From: Subtercola sp. PAMC28395
GTDB taxonomy: Bacteria; Actinomycetota; Actinomycetes; Actinomycetales; Microbacteriaceae
DNA length: 64,000 nt
Assembly (NCBI RefSeq): GCF_018889995.1
Contig: NZ_CP076547.1
Location: 62,001 to 126,000, forward strand
Direction of reading: 5' to 3'
Position numbers and translations under genes: made by a program. Of this stretch, positions 26,982-35,874 are shown piece by piece. Position 1 is the stretch's first letter, and every line of letters begins with the position of its first letter. The notes beneath the pieces were generated by a model. The model made no database searches, was not told the origin of the DNA, and saw only the letters and a program-made list of their open reading frames with translations.

Positions 26982-27617
26982 ATGAGCAGCAGGGCGGCAC
27001 GAACCGTTCGCGGCCTCACCGCCGCATGCTTCGCCACATTCGTCGCAGCCTTTTCTCACGTCGCCGTCGGCGGCTCAGCTCCCGGCGCCGTCGGCCTCGC
27101 TGTCGGCCTGGCATTCGCTACGCTCGTCTGCGTTGCACTGGCAGGCCGGTCTCTGTCGACCCTGCGGCTGAGTATCGCTGTCGGCCTCAGCCAGCTCGTC
27201 TTTCACCTCGTGTTCAGCCTGGGCGCATCATCCGATCTGTCTGTGGCCCAGCTGGGCCACCACGGGATGCTCTCGGTCGCAACGGATTCTGGTGCTGCGG
27301 GCATCGCCAGCAGCTCTCAGGGTGGCGCTGATGCGCTCATGCAGGGATGCTCGTGGATGTGGGCGGCGCATGCCGTCGCTGCCGTGGTCACCGTCGTTGC
27401 GCTCGCACGGGGCGAATCTGCCATTCGTGTTCTGTACTCCACCGCTGCACTCCGCCTTCGCGCGGTGATGACACTCCCCTTCCTGCAACCTGTCCCGGCA
27501 GTGTCACCGTACGTTGCTGGAGCCGAACCCGAACCCTCGCACCTGCGCGATCTCGGCATCTATCTCGGGTCGCTGCGCCACCGGGGTCCGCCCACCCCGC
27601 TCTTCGCGGCCCAGTAG
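26982..27617 (+). CDS. Small integral membrane protein, possibly linked to copper handling
   Basis: The 211-residue product has about five hydrophobic segments, among them LTAACFATFVAAFSHVAVGG, AVGLAVGLAFATLVCVALAG, LSIAVGLSQLVFHLVFSLG and MWAAHAVAAVVTVVALARG. Isolated His and Met residues lie at helix ends (FSHV, QLVFHLV, LGHHGM, MWAAH), as in metal carriers. The ATG at 26982 has an AGAGG site; an upstream GTG is unlikely. The YcnI gene follows 216 bases later in the same direction, which suggests a shared copper role. That link is inference; no catalytic motif is present. Confidence 0.65.
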   Translation: MSSRAARTVRGLTAACFATFVAAFSHVAVGGSAPGAVGLAVGLAFATLVCVALAGRSLSTLRLSIAVGLSQLVFHLVFSLGASSDLSVAQLGHHGMLSVATDSGAAGIASSSQGGADALMQGCSWMWAAHAVAAVVTVVALARGESAIRVLYSTAALRLRAVMTLPFLQPVPAVSPYVAGAEPEPSHLRDLGIYLGSLRHRGPPTPLFAAQ

Positions 27618-27833
27618 AACGCGTCGTCACTCCCGGCAAACCCAGCCGGAAGCACCACGGCCCGAGCTTCTCGATGGAGTCGCGCGCACCAGGACTCGGG
27701 CTATGCAGCCCTCCACCGCCTGTGGCGGTTCGGTGACGCCTGCAGCCCACTTCCCGACCCACCTACTCCCCTCGATCCCGTGTGCCTGTCGGCGCGCGTC
27801 CAAGCGCGACGACGCACACAGCAAGGAAACATC

Positions 27834-28574
27834 ATGAACAGCACCGCAATCCGACGGGCCGGCCTGGCCGTCTCCCTGACAGCCTTTCTCGCCCTCGCGG
27901 CTCCGCTTGCAGCGAGTGCCCACGTGCACGTCGATCCCGGCCAGGCAACGGCGGGTGAATACTCCACTCTCACCTTCACGGTGCCCAATGAATCAGCGAC
28001 AGCGAGCACGACGAAGCTCGAGATCGACCTGCCCACCGATACCCCGTTCGGCAGCGTCTCCTACCAGCCGGTACCCGGCTGGAGCGCGGAGGTGGTCCAG
28101 AGCACGCTGGCTACACCGGTGAAGACCGACGACGGAACCGTGACAGAAGCCCCGACGAAGATCACCTGGACAGCCGGTGCCGGAGCGGGAATAGCACCGG
28201 GCCAGTACCAACTCTTCGCCATCTCAGTCGGTCCGATCCCCAGTACCGGCAGTATCCTCCTGCCGACTCACCAGACGTACTCCGACGGCACCGTCTCCGA
28301 CTGGGTGAACCCGACACCTGCGTCGGGCATCGAGCCGGAAGACCCCGCACCGACGCTCTACGTGAACGACCCTGCTCCGGTCGAAGCAGGCGCAACGGGA
28401 GCAACCGTGTCGGCGACTCCGAGTGCGGGGCCCGCGGCATCGCCAGCCGAATCGAACTCCGGTTCAGCAGCCCTGGCCGTCGGTCTCGGCCTCGGCGCTC
28501 TGGCTCTCGGGGCGGTCGCACTGGTGATCTCGGTGCTGGCGTTCACCCGCAGACGCGGTACGCCCACGAACTGA
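27834..28574 (+). CDS. YcnI-family (DUF1775) copper-binding surface protein
   Basis: A signal peptide ends at ASA-His30, leaving an N-terminal histidine in AHVHVDPG. In YcnI proteins such a His, with an acidic residue and a Trp, binds Cu(II). The candidate Glu lies near EIDLPTDTPFG and the Trp in VSDWVNPTP. The DUF1775 domain covers about residues 30-180. A Pro/Ala linker, one membrane helix (ALAVGLGLGALALGAVALV) and a short basic tail follow, so the domain faces outward. The ATG at 27834 has an AAGGAAA site. CopC/YcnJ partners, often adjacent in other genomes, are absent here. Confidence 0.88.
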   Translation: MNSTAIRRAGLAVSLTAFLALAAPLAASAHVHVDPGQATAGEYSTLTFTVPNESATASTTKLEIDLPTDTPFGSVSYQPVPGWSAEVVQSTLATPVKTDDGTVTEAPTKITWTAGAGAGIAPGQYQLFAISVGPIPSTGSILLPTHQTYSDGTVSDWVNPTPASGIEPEDPAPTLYVNDPAPVEAGATGATVSATPSAGPAASPAESNSGSAALAVGLGLGALALGAVALVISVLAFTRRRGTPTN

Positions 28575-28599
28575 CGCCCAGAGTCACCTGAAAAGTGGT

Positions 28600-28641
28600 G
28601 AGGGGCCGGTCGACGCGCGCGAGAGAGCGTTGCGGCCCCTC
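28600..28641. terminator. Hairpin between convergent genes
   Basis: GAGGGGCCG (28600-28608) pairs perfectly with CGGCCCCTC (28633-28641) around a 24-base GC-rich loop. It lies between the converging ycnI-like and rhodanese genes and could end transcription from both sides, though T-runs are missing. Confidence 0.5.
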
Positions 28642-28691
28642 ATCACGGTGCCTGCCCCCCATACTCACGATGGCTGAGGCGGCACAATGGC

Positions 28692-28988
28692 TCAGGCAGT
28701 ACCGGAATCGGTCGGCAACCCGGCCTGCACCCACGCCGCCGTGCCACCGGCGATGTTCGTCGCCGTGACCCCGGCCCCGCTGAGATATTCGGTCGCCTTG
28801 GCGCTGCGGCCACCCAGCTGGCAGATCACATAGACCTCACCCTCAGGCAGCTGCGCGTCGGCGAGAGTACCCAGCGGAATATTGATCGCACCCGGCACCC
28901 GCACCGCAGCGTATTCGTCGGGTTCGCGCACGTCGATCAGGGTCGCACCCTGGAGCTCTGACAGTTGAGTCACAGTTATCTCGTTCAT
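28692..28988 (-). CDS. Single-domain rhodanese-like protein
   Basis: The 98-residue protein is one rhodanese domain. LIDVREPDEY is the usual entry strand and VPGAINIPLG the CH2A-like turn. The active-site loop is CQLGGRS with Cys56, which would carry a persulfide. Such proteins move sulfane sulfur or relay redox signals. The ATG at 28988 lies 10 bases after the stop of the oxygenase gene, so they are probably co-transcribed. Confidence 0.9.
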   Translation of the reverse strand: MNEITVTQLSELQGATLIDVREPDEYAAVRVPGAINIPLGTLADAQLPEGEVYVICQLGGRSAKATEYLSGAGVTATNIAGGTAAWVQAGLPTDSGTA

Positions 28989-28997
28989 CTGCCCACC

Positions 28998-30011
28998 TTA
29001 CCGAGCCGTGCGCTGGAGCAGGTCGGCGTGGTGGATCTCGACCACGTTCGGGTGGGCGCGCAGGCGATACCGCAGGGCGTTCTCCCCGTAGGTCTCGAGA
29101 ATCGGGCTGTCGTTGGGGTCGACCGAGAGCCCTCTGGCCTCAGCTGCGAGTTCGGCCGGCAGTTCGAGTCTCGGCATCACCGTGTCGAGCGCCGGGTTGA
29201 AGAAGAACGGGATCGAGATCCGCTCAGACCCCACCTTCGGCGACTCGACCCTGTGAAGCGTCGCCTTGAGGTACCCACCCGTCGCGAGTTCGAGCATCTC
29301 TCCGATGTTCACCACGAACGCACCCGGCATCGGCGGCGCCTCGATCCACTCTCCGTCGTGCTCGACCTGCAGGCCGCCCTTACCGGGTTCGACCATGAGC
29401 AGCGTGAGCACTCCCCCATCACGATGCGAACCGACGCCCTGCTTCGGCGTGTCCTTCGATTCCCCGGGGTACCGCACGATCTTGATCAGTGAGAACGGAT
29501 GATCGGCGAACGCTTCGTCGAACACGCTCTCGGGCGAGCCCAGCGCGAGCGCCCACGCACGCATGAGTCGCATCGCGACGGCGTTGAGCTCGCTCGTCCA
29601 GCGGTCGATCACCTCGCGGAGCTCGGGCAGCTGCTCCGGCCACAGGTTCGGGCCTTCGAGACGCCAATAGTCCGCTGAAGACGGATCTGTGACGACGTCG
29701 CGATCGATGCCGATGTCGATCTGTTCCCTCCAGTCGACGCCTCCTGCGGTGAGTTCACCGCCCACGCGCGTGTAGCCGCGGAACTGGGGGCTGTGCACGT
29801 TCTCGATGGCGAGCTTCTGCTCTTCTGGCAGGTCGAAGAAGCGGCGGGAGACGGCGACCAGCTCGTCGATCAGAGAAGAGGGTACGCCGTGCCCGGTGAG
29901 GTAGAAGAAGCCGACAGTGTGCGTCACCTCCCGCAGCTCGTCGCGGAAGGCTTGGGCCTCGGCAGGGCCCTGGTCGAGGCGGGAGAGGTCGAGTACGGGT
30001 AAGGAGATCAC
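28998..30011 (-). CDS. Isopenicillin N synthase family 2-oxoglutarate/Fe(II) oxygenase
   Basis: The N-terminal DIOX_N part reads LPVLDLSRL and GFFYLTGHGVPSSLI. The iron triad is seen as His and Asp in GSHRDGGVLTLL and the distal His in ATLHRVESP. The 2-oxoglutarate-binding Arg-x-Ser is in ERISIPFFFNP. Length is 337 residues, normal for this superfamily. Members hydroxylate or desaturate small molecules, in bacteria often of unknown identity. No biosynthetic neighbours hint at the substrate. The start at 30011 is the only one that keeps the full N-terminal domain. Confidence 0.87.
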   Translation of the reverse strand: MISLPVLDLSRLDQGPAEAQAFRDELREVTHTVGFFYLTGHGVPSSLIDELVAVSRRFFDLPEEQKLAIENVHSPQFRGYTRVGGELTAGGVDWREQIDIGIDRDVVTDPSSADYWRLEGPNLWPEQLPELREVIDRWTSELNAVAMRLMRAWALALGSPESVFDEAFADHPFSLIKIVRYPGESKDTPKQGVGSHRDGGVLTLLMVEPGKGGLQVEHDGEWIEAPPMPGAFVVNIGEMLELATGGYLKATLHRVESPKVGSERISIPFFFNPALDTVMPRLELPAELAAEARGLSVDPNDSPILETYGENALRYRLRAHPNVVEIHHADLLQRTAR

Positions 30012-30124
30012 CCGTCAATTCTTTCAGTCTCTGGACGACTGATTCCCCGTGTTACGCAATTAACCTGCTATTACGGAAATACCTCGCCCCGGGCATCCGG
30101 ATCTCTCACGGCGAGTGGTGCCGA

Positions 30125-31579
30125 CTACTGCAGTGACGACGTCAGGCGGGCCAGGTTGTCGCTGATCTTCTGGCCGAGGGGCCGTTTCAACCACGTCTCG
30201 AGGTCGAGCACGTCGCTGTTGGCACGGTAGTCATCTTCGACGGCGCGCAGGCGATCCACGAATTCGCGGCCCTGCACGAGAACCGAGACCTCCATGTTGA
30301 GGCTGAACGACCGGATGTCCATGTTGCTCGAGCCCACGACCGCCACGTCGTCGTCGATCGAGAAGTGTTTCGAATGCAGAACGGTCGGTGCCCGGTACAG
30401 GTAGATCGAGACCCCGGCTCGAAGCAGGGCTTCGTAGTAGGAGCGTTGGGCGTGGTAGACAAGCGTCTGGTCGCCGATCGCCGAGACGAAGAGTTCGACG
30501 TCGAGCCCTCTCGACGCCGCAGTGATCAGGGCCAGGAGGGTGGACTCCTCCGGAACGAAGTACGGGCTCGTGATACTGACGCGCTTGCGCGCATTCTGGA
30601 TGAGGAGAACGTAGAGCTTGAGGTTGTTGTCATTCTCGAAACTGGGGCCGCTCGGCAGCACCTGGGCGTCGAGGAGGCCGGGGGCCGCACCGAGTGTCAC
30701 GGGGCTCGTATCGAGTGCGAGCAGCTCGTCGGTCTCGCTGTACCAGTCGGAGACGAAGACGGCGTCGAGCTCACGCACGGCCGGGCCCTCGAGACTCATC
30801 ATGAGTTCGTGCCAGTGCAGTCCCCTCGCGATGTTCTTCTTCTTCAGATACGTCGAATCGATCAGGTTCTGCGAGCCGGTGAAGCCGATTCTGCCATCGA
30901 CCACGACCAGCTTGCGGTGGTTGCGGAGGTCCGGTCGCTGCCATTGCCCCTTCAGCGGCCGCAGCGGCAGCATGGCCCTCCACTCGGCACCCATCTCGCT
31001 GAATTCAGCGAGAGTCTCCGTGCGGCGCGGCAGCAGGAACCCGGAGACATGGTCGGAGAGAACACGCACCACGACTCCTCGAGTGCATGCCCGGCGCAGA
31101 GCGTCGAAGAAGGGTGCCGTCGTGTCGTCGAGCACCAGGATGTAGAACTGCACGTGCACGTACTCGGTCGCGGTGTCGATGGCTTCGATCATCCGGTCGA
31201 TCGAGCCCTGGTAGTCGGGCAACAGCTCTGCACGATTGCCGCCGACCATTGGCAGGGCACCGAGGTTCAGGTTCAGGCGCGCCGCAGACTCGAGCCACTC
31301 CGGCCATTCTTCTCGGTGACTCACCTGCGAGAGGCCCTCGGTGCGTGCGAGCATGAGCTCATTCACCTCGCGCTGTTTCGCCCGTCGCGCCGCCGGCAGA
31401 CGGCCGAACCCGATGAGAAAGAACACGAACGCGCCCGCGAACGGGATGAAGATGATGGTGAGCACCCAGGCGATCGCAGCAGACGGCCTGCGGTTCGCGG
31501 ACACGAGCACGGTGGCGATGAACCCGATGACGACGTGTGCCAGCACGAGGAGCAGGGTGACGGTCTCGACTTCGTGCAT
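30125..31579 (-). CDS. cls: Cardiolipin synthase (phospholipase D type)
   Basis: The enzyme condenses two phosphatidylglycerols, or PG and CDP-diacylglycerol, at the membrane. Two N-terminal helices (LLLVLAHVVIGFIATVLV and AIAWVLTIIFIPFAGAFVFFL) precede two PLD domains with the HKD motifs NHRKLVVVD and LHSKHFSID. Length is 484 residues, as expected. The frame continues upstream, but that part overlaps the AI-2E gene out of frame, so ATG 31579 is chosen; a GTG directly before it is also possible. It is the third gene of a pepA-permease-cls run. Confidence 0.93.
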   Translation of the reverse strand: MHEVETVTLLLVLAHVVIGFIATVLVSANRRPSAAIAWVLTIIFIPFAGAFVFFLIGFGRLPAARRAKQREVNELMLARTEGLSQVSHREEWPEWLESAARLNLNLGALPMVGGNRAELLPDYQGSIDRMIEAIDTATEYVHVQFYILVLDDTTAPFFDALRRACTRGVVVRVLSDHVSGFLLPRRTETLAEFSEMGAEWRAMLPLRPLKGQWQRPDLRNHRKLVVVDGRIGFTGSQNLIDSTYLKKKNIARGLHWHELMMSLEGPAVRELDAVFVSDWYSETDELLALDTSPVTLGAAPGLLDAQVLPSGPSFENDNNLKLYVLLIQNARKRVSITSPYFVPEESTLLALITAASRGLDVELFVSAIGDQTLVYHAQRSYYEALLRAGVSIYLYRAPTVLHSKHFSIDDDVAVVGSSNMDIRSFSLNMEVSVLVQGREFVDRLRAVEDDYRANSDVLDLETWLKRPLGQKISDNLARLTSSLQ

Positions 31580-31587
31580 CACTTCGC

Positions 31588-32643
31588 CTAACGGGTGTTC
31601 TGGGCCGGTACGACGACCTTCTTCATGATGAGCAACAGCGAAGCACTCACTGGGCACGCGATGAGCGCACCGAGCAGGCCGAGCAGGGTTCCGCCGATCA
31701 ACGCACCGATGAGCACGAGCGAGCCAGGGATGCTGATCGCCTTCCCGACGATGCGCGGAGTGAGCACGTACGACTCGATCTGCACATAGACGAGCATCAC
31801 GAGAAAGACGATCAGGGCGACACCCGGTGAGGTGAACAACGATACGAAGGTGATGAGAATGAGGTTGATGACCGGGCCGACGAGCGGAATCAGGGTGATG
31901 GGGAACGCGAGCGCTGCGAGCACGGGAGCATAGGCGACTCCGCACGCCGTCAGCAGGATGAAGGTGAAGACCGCGTTCATCGCTGCCAGGATCACCATGC
32001 CGCCGAGGTACTTGCCGACCGACGCTGCGATCGTCTCCGAGAGGTCGATGAAACCATCGCGTTTCGAAGCCGGTACCAGCGAATAGGCCGCCGCCTTGAT
32101 CGTCTCGAGGCTCGCCACGAAGTACAGCGTGAGCACCACGACGAACACTGTGCCGAACACTCCGTTCAGGATGCCCGCTCCCACGCGCAACGCCCCGCCC
32201 CCGACCGCGAGCCAGACATTCGGGTCGGCGACGGCCTGCGTGAGCCAGTCGATGCCCGGTGTGAGGGAACCGCCGAAAGCCCCGTTCATGCTCTCGAACC
32301 ACGCCTGGTGCTCGATCTGGTCGATGCCGCTGGGCAGATAGGTCACGAGCTTCGTCGCCTGCTCGACCACGATCGGCAGGATCAGCCAGGCGAGGAGCGC
32401 GACAATGACGACGAATGCGCCGAGAACGGTGAAGACCGCGCCCGTCCGGGAGAACTTGCGCCTCTCGAGCTTCTGAACTACGGGGTAGAGCCCGAGACAG
32501 ACGAAGAGCGAGAGAAAGATCAACGTGAACGCTGTGCTCAGCGAAACCGCGGCCGAACCCAGCAGGAGGGCCAGCAGAACCCCGAGAGTCGCGACGAAGG
32601 CCGTCTTGAAGGGGCCCTGGGAGAACAGCCGCGATTCAGTCAC
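31588..32643 (-). CDS. AI-2E/PerM-family transporter
   Basis: This 351-residue protein has about eight hydrophobic segments. The central signature is ILAAMNAVFTFILL with GVAYAPVLAALAFPITLIPLVGPVI, then EPRIVGK-like text near YVLTPRIVGKAIS, as in YdiK/PerM permeases. Members export autoinducer-2 or other small solutes or act in Na+/H+ exchange; the substrate cannot be read here. The GTG start overlaps the pepA stop by four bases (GTGA), so it is translated with pepA. Confidence 0.87.
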   Translation of the reverse strand: MTESRLFSQGPFKTAFVATLGVLLALLLGSAAVSLSTAFTLIFLSLFVCLGLYPVVQKLERRKFSRTGAVFTVLGAFVVIVALLAWLILPIVVEQATKLVTYLPSGIDQIEHQAWFESMNGAFGGSLTPGIDWLTQAVADPNVWLAVGGGALRVGAGILNGVFGTVFVVVLTLYFVASLETIKAAAYSLVPASKRDGFIDLSETIAASVGKYLGGMVILAAMNAVFTFILLTACGVAYAPVLAALAFPITLIPLVGPVINLILITFVSLFTSPGVALIVFLVMLVYVQIESYVLTPRIVGKAISIPGSLVLIGALIGGTLLGLLGALIACPVSASLLLIMKKVVVPAQNTR

Positions 32644-34208
32644 TCGGAGGCCGAGCGGGTAGGCGTGAAGTTCAGTGCGAAGTCGATGAGCAGCCGGGTT
32701 CCGAAACCGGTCGCTCCCTGGGTTCGCCAGGAGTCGTCGGCGTCAGCCATCATCGTGCCGGCGATGTCGAGGTGGGCCCACGCCGTGTCTCCGACGAACT
32801 CGTTCAGGAAGAGCGCAGCCGTCGTCGCCCCGGCGTATTTACCGCCGAGGTTGGACAGGTCGGCGACTTCAGATTTGAGCTGCGACAGGTACCGGTGCTC
32901 GAGCGGGAGCTGCCAGACGGACTCATCGGTCGCGCGCGATGAAGCGAGTGCCTGGTCGACCAGCGCCTGATCGTTGCCGAGCACCGCGGCAGTGTGCGTT
33001 CCGAGTGCGGCAACAGCGGCTCCCGTCAGGGTGGCGATGTCGACGATGGCGTCGGGTGACTCCTCCGTTGCGAGTACCAGGGCGTCGGACATCACCAGGC
33101 GGCCCTCCGCGTCGGTGTTCTTCACCTCGACGGTCTTGCCGCCGCGGATGGTGAGCACGTCACCGAGCTTCATGGCCGAACCCGAGGGCATGTTGTCGGT
33201 GCACATCAGGAAGGCGGTGACGGCGGCCGGGCATCCGAGAGTCTTGAGAGCTGTCATCGCGCCCAACACCGCGGCAGCTCCCGCCATGTCCATCTTCATG
33301 AGGAAGTGCATCGGGTCAGAGGGCTTCAGCGAGATTCCGCCGGAGTCGTACATGATGCCCTTGCCGACGAAGGCGAGGTGCGGAGTCATGGATGCTCCCT
33401 CCGGCCCGTCTGCGGCCTCACCATCGGGGGTCGACGGCGTGTAGGTGAGTTTGATGATGCGTGGCTCTTCGATGCTGCCCGCATTCACCCCCAGCAACCC
33501 TCCGCAGCCCAGTTCGATGATCTGCTGCTTGTCGAAGAGCTCCACGCCGATGCCGTACTCGGTGCCGAGTTCAACGGCGACCTCGCCGAAATCGGTCGCC
33601 GTGAGGTGGCTCGGCGGGGTGTTCGCCAGGTCTCGTGCGATGGAGGCCGCTCTGGCGAAAACCTCGCCGCGGTGCACGCCGCTGAGGATCTCGTCGGCGA
33701 CAACGGGTGCCACCATGATGTCGAGCGAGACCAGCGGTACATGCTTGGTCTCGGTCTTCAGAGTCACGTAGCGATATCGCGCGAGCAGAACGCCCTCAGC
33801 GATCATCTGCCCGACGACCGCCGCATCGAGGTCGAAAGTGTCGCCGAGGTGTATGCCGATCCGGGCATATTTGTGCGCAGCGCGGGCGAACGATGCCGCA
33901 GCATCGCGAAGAGACGCGGAAGTCTGGTCGTCGGTGTCTCCGGCCCCGACCACGATGAACTGGGGCCCCTCTGACTGAGGGAGAGGAAGAGTCGCACCGG
34001 CCTTGCCGTCGAAGCCCGAACGCTCGAGCGCCTCCCGGTCGAGCCCGATCTCGTCTGGCACGTCGCCACTGGTTCCCACAAGAAAGCCGATGGCTTCGAG
34101 GCCTGCCGAGACGTCGCCGACGACCCGGATGCGCGGCGTCGCCCCCGGTGACTGGGAAGGAATGGGGCTGAAGTCGCTGGCGATGAGCTTGTACGTTCCG
34201 AGTGCCAT
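32640..34208 (-). CDS. pepA: Leucyl aminopeptidase (M17)
   Basis: PepA removes N-terminal residues from peptides with two divalent metals and acts as a hexamer. The C-terminal catalytic domain has VGKGIMYDSGGISLKP, with the metal-binding Lys and Asp, and the family signature NTDAEGRLVMSDAL. MKMDMAGAAAV holds a further Asp ligand. The N-terminal macro-like domain covers about residues 1-180. The ATG at 34208 is preceded by AAGGAG at a 10-base spacing; an upstream extension would be out of character. Length is 522 residues. Confidence 0.95.
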   Translation of the reverse strand: MALGTYKLIASDFSPIPSQSPGATPRIRVVGDVSAGLEAIGFLVGTSGDVPDEIGLDREALERSGFDGKAGATLPLPQSEGPQFIVVGAGDTDDQTSASLRDAAASFARAAHKYARIGIHLGDTFDLDAAVVGQMIAEGVLLARYRYVTLKTETKHVPLVSLDIMVAPVVADEILSGVHRGEVFARAASIARDLANTPPSHLTATDFGEVAVELGTEYGIGVELFDKQQIIELGCGGLLGVNAGSIEEPRIIKLTYTPSTPDGEAADGPEGASMTPHLAFVGKGIMYDSGGISLKPSDPMHFLMKMDMAGAAAVLGAMTALKTLGCPAAVTAFLMCTDNMPSGSAMKLGDVLTIRGGKTVEVKNTDAEGRLVMSDALVLATEESPDAIVDIATLTGAAVAALGTHTAAVLGNDQALVDQALASSRATDESVWQLPLEHRYLSQLKSEVADLSNLGGKYAGATTAALFLNEFVGDTAWAHLDIAGTMMADADDSWRTQGATGFGTRLLIDFALNFTPTRSASE

Positions 34209-34308
34209 GAGGGGTGGTCTCCTTACAGGTGGTGGGTTGAGCAGGTGGATCGGCGATTGTGGGGCGGTCTCGGGGATGAAGTCGATCTCATCGCCGCGCC
34301 GGCGGGGA

Positions 34309-35874
34309 TCACCCTGGGTAGAACGGCCAGAACACGGGCACGAGCACGGTGGCGACAAGAAGGAAGAGAAGCACCAGCGGCAAGCCCAGCTTCCAGTAGT
34401 CACCGAACTGGTACGCGCCCGGGCCCATCACCATCGTATTCGCGGGGGTGGCCACGGGGGTGAGGAACGATGCTGCACCGGCCACTGCGACTGCGAGCAG
34501 CAGGGGCAGCGGCGAGATGCCCGTCTCGGTGGCGATGGCGATGGCAATCGGTGCCACGATGAGCGCAGTCGCCATGTTGCTGATCAACTGGCCGAGAACA
34601 ACTGTCACCAGGGCGACACCCAGCACAAGCAGGTACGGACTCGAGTTGCCGACGGCGTTCACCAGCCCGTTCGCGAGAAGATCGGCCGCGCCACTGGACT
34701 GGATCGCCGTCGACAGGGGGATCATGCCGCCGACCAGGATGAGGGTGGTCCACGAGATCGAACGGTGGGCCTGGCCGACGCTGATGACGCGCAGCAGCAC
34801 CATTGCGCAGGCGGCAACGAGCGCTGCGATGGCCGCGGGTACCAGTCCGGTAGCGAGCAGAACGACCATGCCTGCGAGAATGACCAGCGCTGTCTTCGCC
34901 TTCGGCCCCATGGGTACGGCCTGACGCCGGATGCTCTGCGGAGCATCCACCACCACGACGTTCGGGTCGGTCGTGTTCTCTTCGAGCGCCTGCCAGGTGC
35001 CCTGGAGCAGCATCACGTCACCGGGAACGAGAACCGCCTCGCTGAGGTCTTCGCCACTGCGCTGGATGGCGACCACCACCAGCTGGCCGCTCTCGGTGAC
35101 CATGCCGGTGAAGACGCTGTCTCCCACGAACGACGAGCGGGGTGGCACGACGACCTCGGTGAGCCCCGAGTCACGACTGAGGAGACCCTCGGAACGAGCG
35201 AGCGAATACTGGGCGGCGAGCGTCTCGGCATGAGAACTCAGATCGCTTGGTGCGGCCCGGGCTGCACGTTTCGGCAGCAACTTCGGCCCCAGGAAGACGG
35301 TGATCAGAATCGTGCCGACCACGAGCGGGATTCCGACCAGCCCGAAGGCGAAGAACCCGATCGGTTTCTCGCCTGCACTCACGGCGAGTTCGGAGACCAG
35401 CACGTTGACTGGTGTACCCGTCAGCACCAGCAGAGACCCAGCGTGCGCACCGAAGGCCAGGGGCATCAACATCTGCGAGGGAGGCTGGCGGATCTTGATC
35501 GCCAGCACCACGACCATGGGAATGAGCGCTGCAACCGCTCCGTTCACGCTGATGAGAGCCGTGACGATGGCGACGAGCACCATCACCAGTGTGACGAGCG
35601 TTCTCCGGTCCGTACCTGCTCTTGTGACGAGCTGCTGGCCTGCCCAGGTGGTCACGCCGGTGGCGTCGAGGGCTTCGCTGACCACGAAGAGCGCTGCGAT
35701 GAAAACGATCACCGGGTCGCCGAAGCCGGCCAGGGTCTGCTCGAACGAGATCACGCCTGTCGCGTAGAGCGACAGGGCTACTCCGATGGCGACGATGCCC
35801 ACCGGGAATCTGTTCCAGACGAACAGCACCACGGCGACGAACAGAACGATCAGAGTGATCGTTATCTGGCTCAT
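34309..35874 (-). CDS. SLC13/DASS-type anion permease with central RCK_C-like domain
   Basis: The 521-residue protein has two transporter halves, each with membrane segments. NGAVAALIPM and NMATALIVAPIAIAIA resemble the paired SNT-like anion-binding turns, and TGTPVNVLV and TPVATPANTMVMGPG are the two pore loops. A soluble region of about residues 210-330 (VVVPPRSSFVGDSVF, VLVPGDVMLLQG) resembles TrkA-C/RCK_C domains, as in sulfate, dicarboxylate or Na+-coupled carriers. The ATG overlaps the MFS stop by four bases. The substrate is unknown. Confidence 0.85.
   Translation of the reverse strand: MSQITITLIVLFVAVVLFVWNRFPVGIVAIGVALSLYATGVISFEQTLAGFGDPVIVFIAALFVVSEALDATGVTTWAGQQLVTRAGTDRRTLVTLVMVLVAIVTALISVNGAVAALIPMVVVLAIKIRQPPSQMLMPLAFGAHAGSLLVLTGTPVNVLVSELAVSAGEKPIGFFAFGLVGIPLVVGTILITVFLGPKLLPKRAARAAPSDLSSHAETLAAQYSLARSEGLLSRDSGLTEVVVPPRSSFVGDSVFTGMVTESGQLVVVAIQRSGEDLSEAVLVPGDVMLLQGTWQALEENTTDPNVVVVDAPQSIRRQAVPMGPKAKTALVILAGMVVLLATGLVPAAIAALVAACAMVLLRVISVGQAHRSISWTTLILVGGMIPLSTAIQSSGAADLLANGLVNAVGNSSPYLLVLGVALVTVVLGQLISNMATALIVAPIAIAIATETGISPLPLLLAVAVAGAASFLTPVATPANTMVMGPGAYQFGDYWKLGLPLVLLFLLVATVLVPVFWPFYPG

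Noticed and set aside
31580..32302. Upstream in-frame extension of cls
   Set aside because: It lies inside the AI-2E permease gene in another frame and encodes no membrane or PLD sequence. The two N-terminal helices of Cls begin at ATG 31579.
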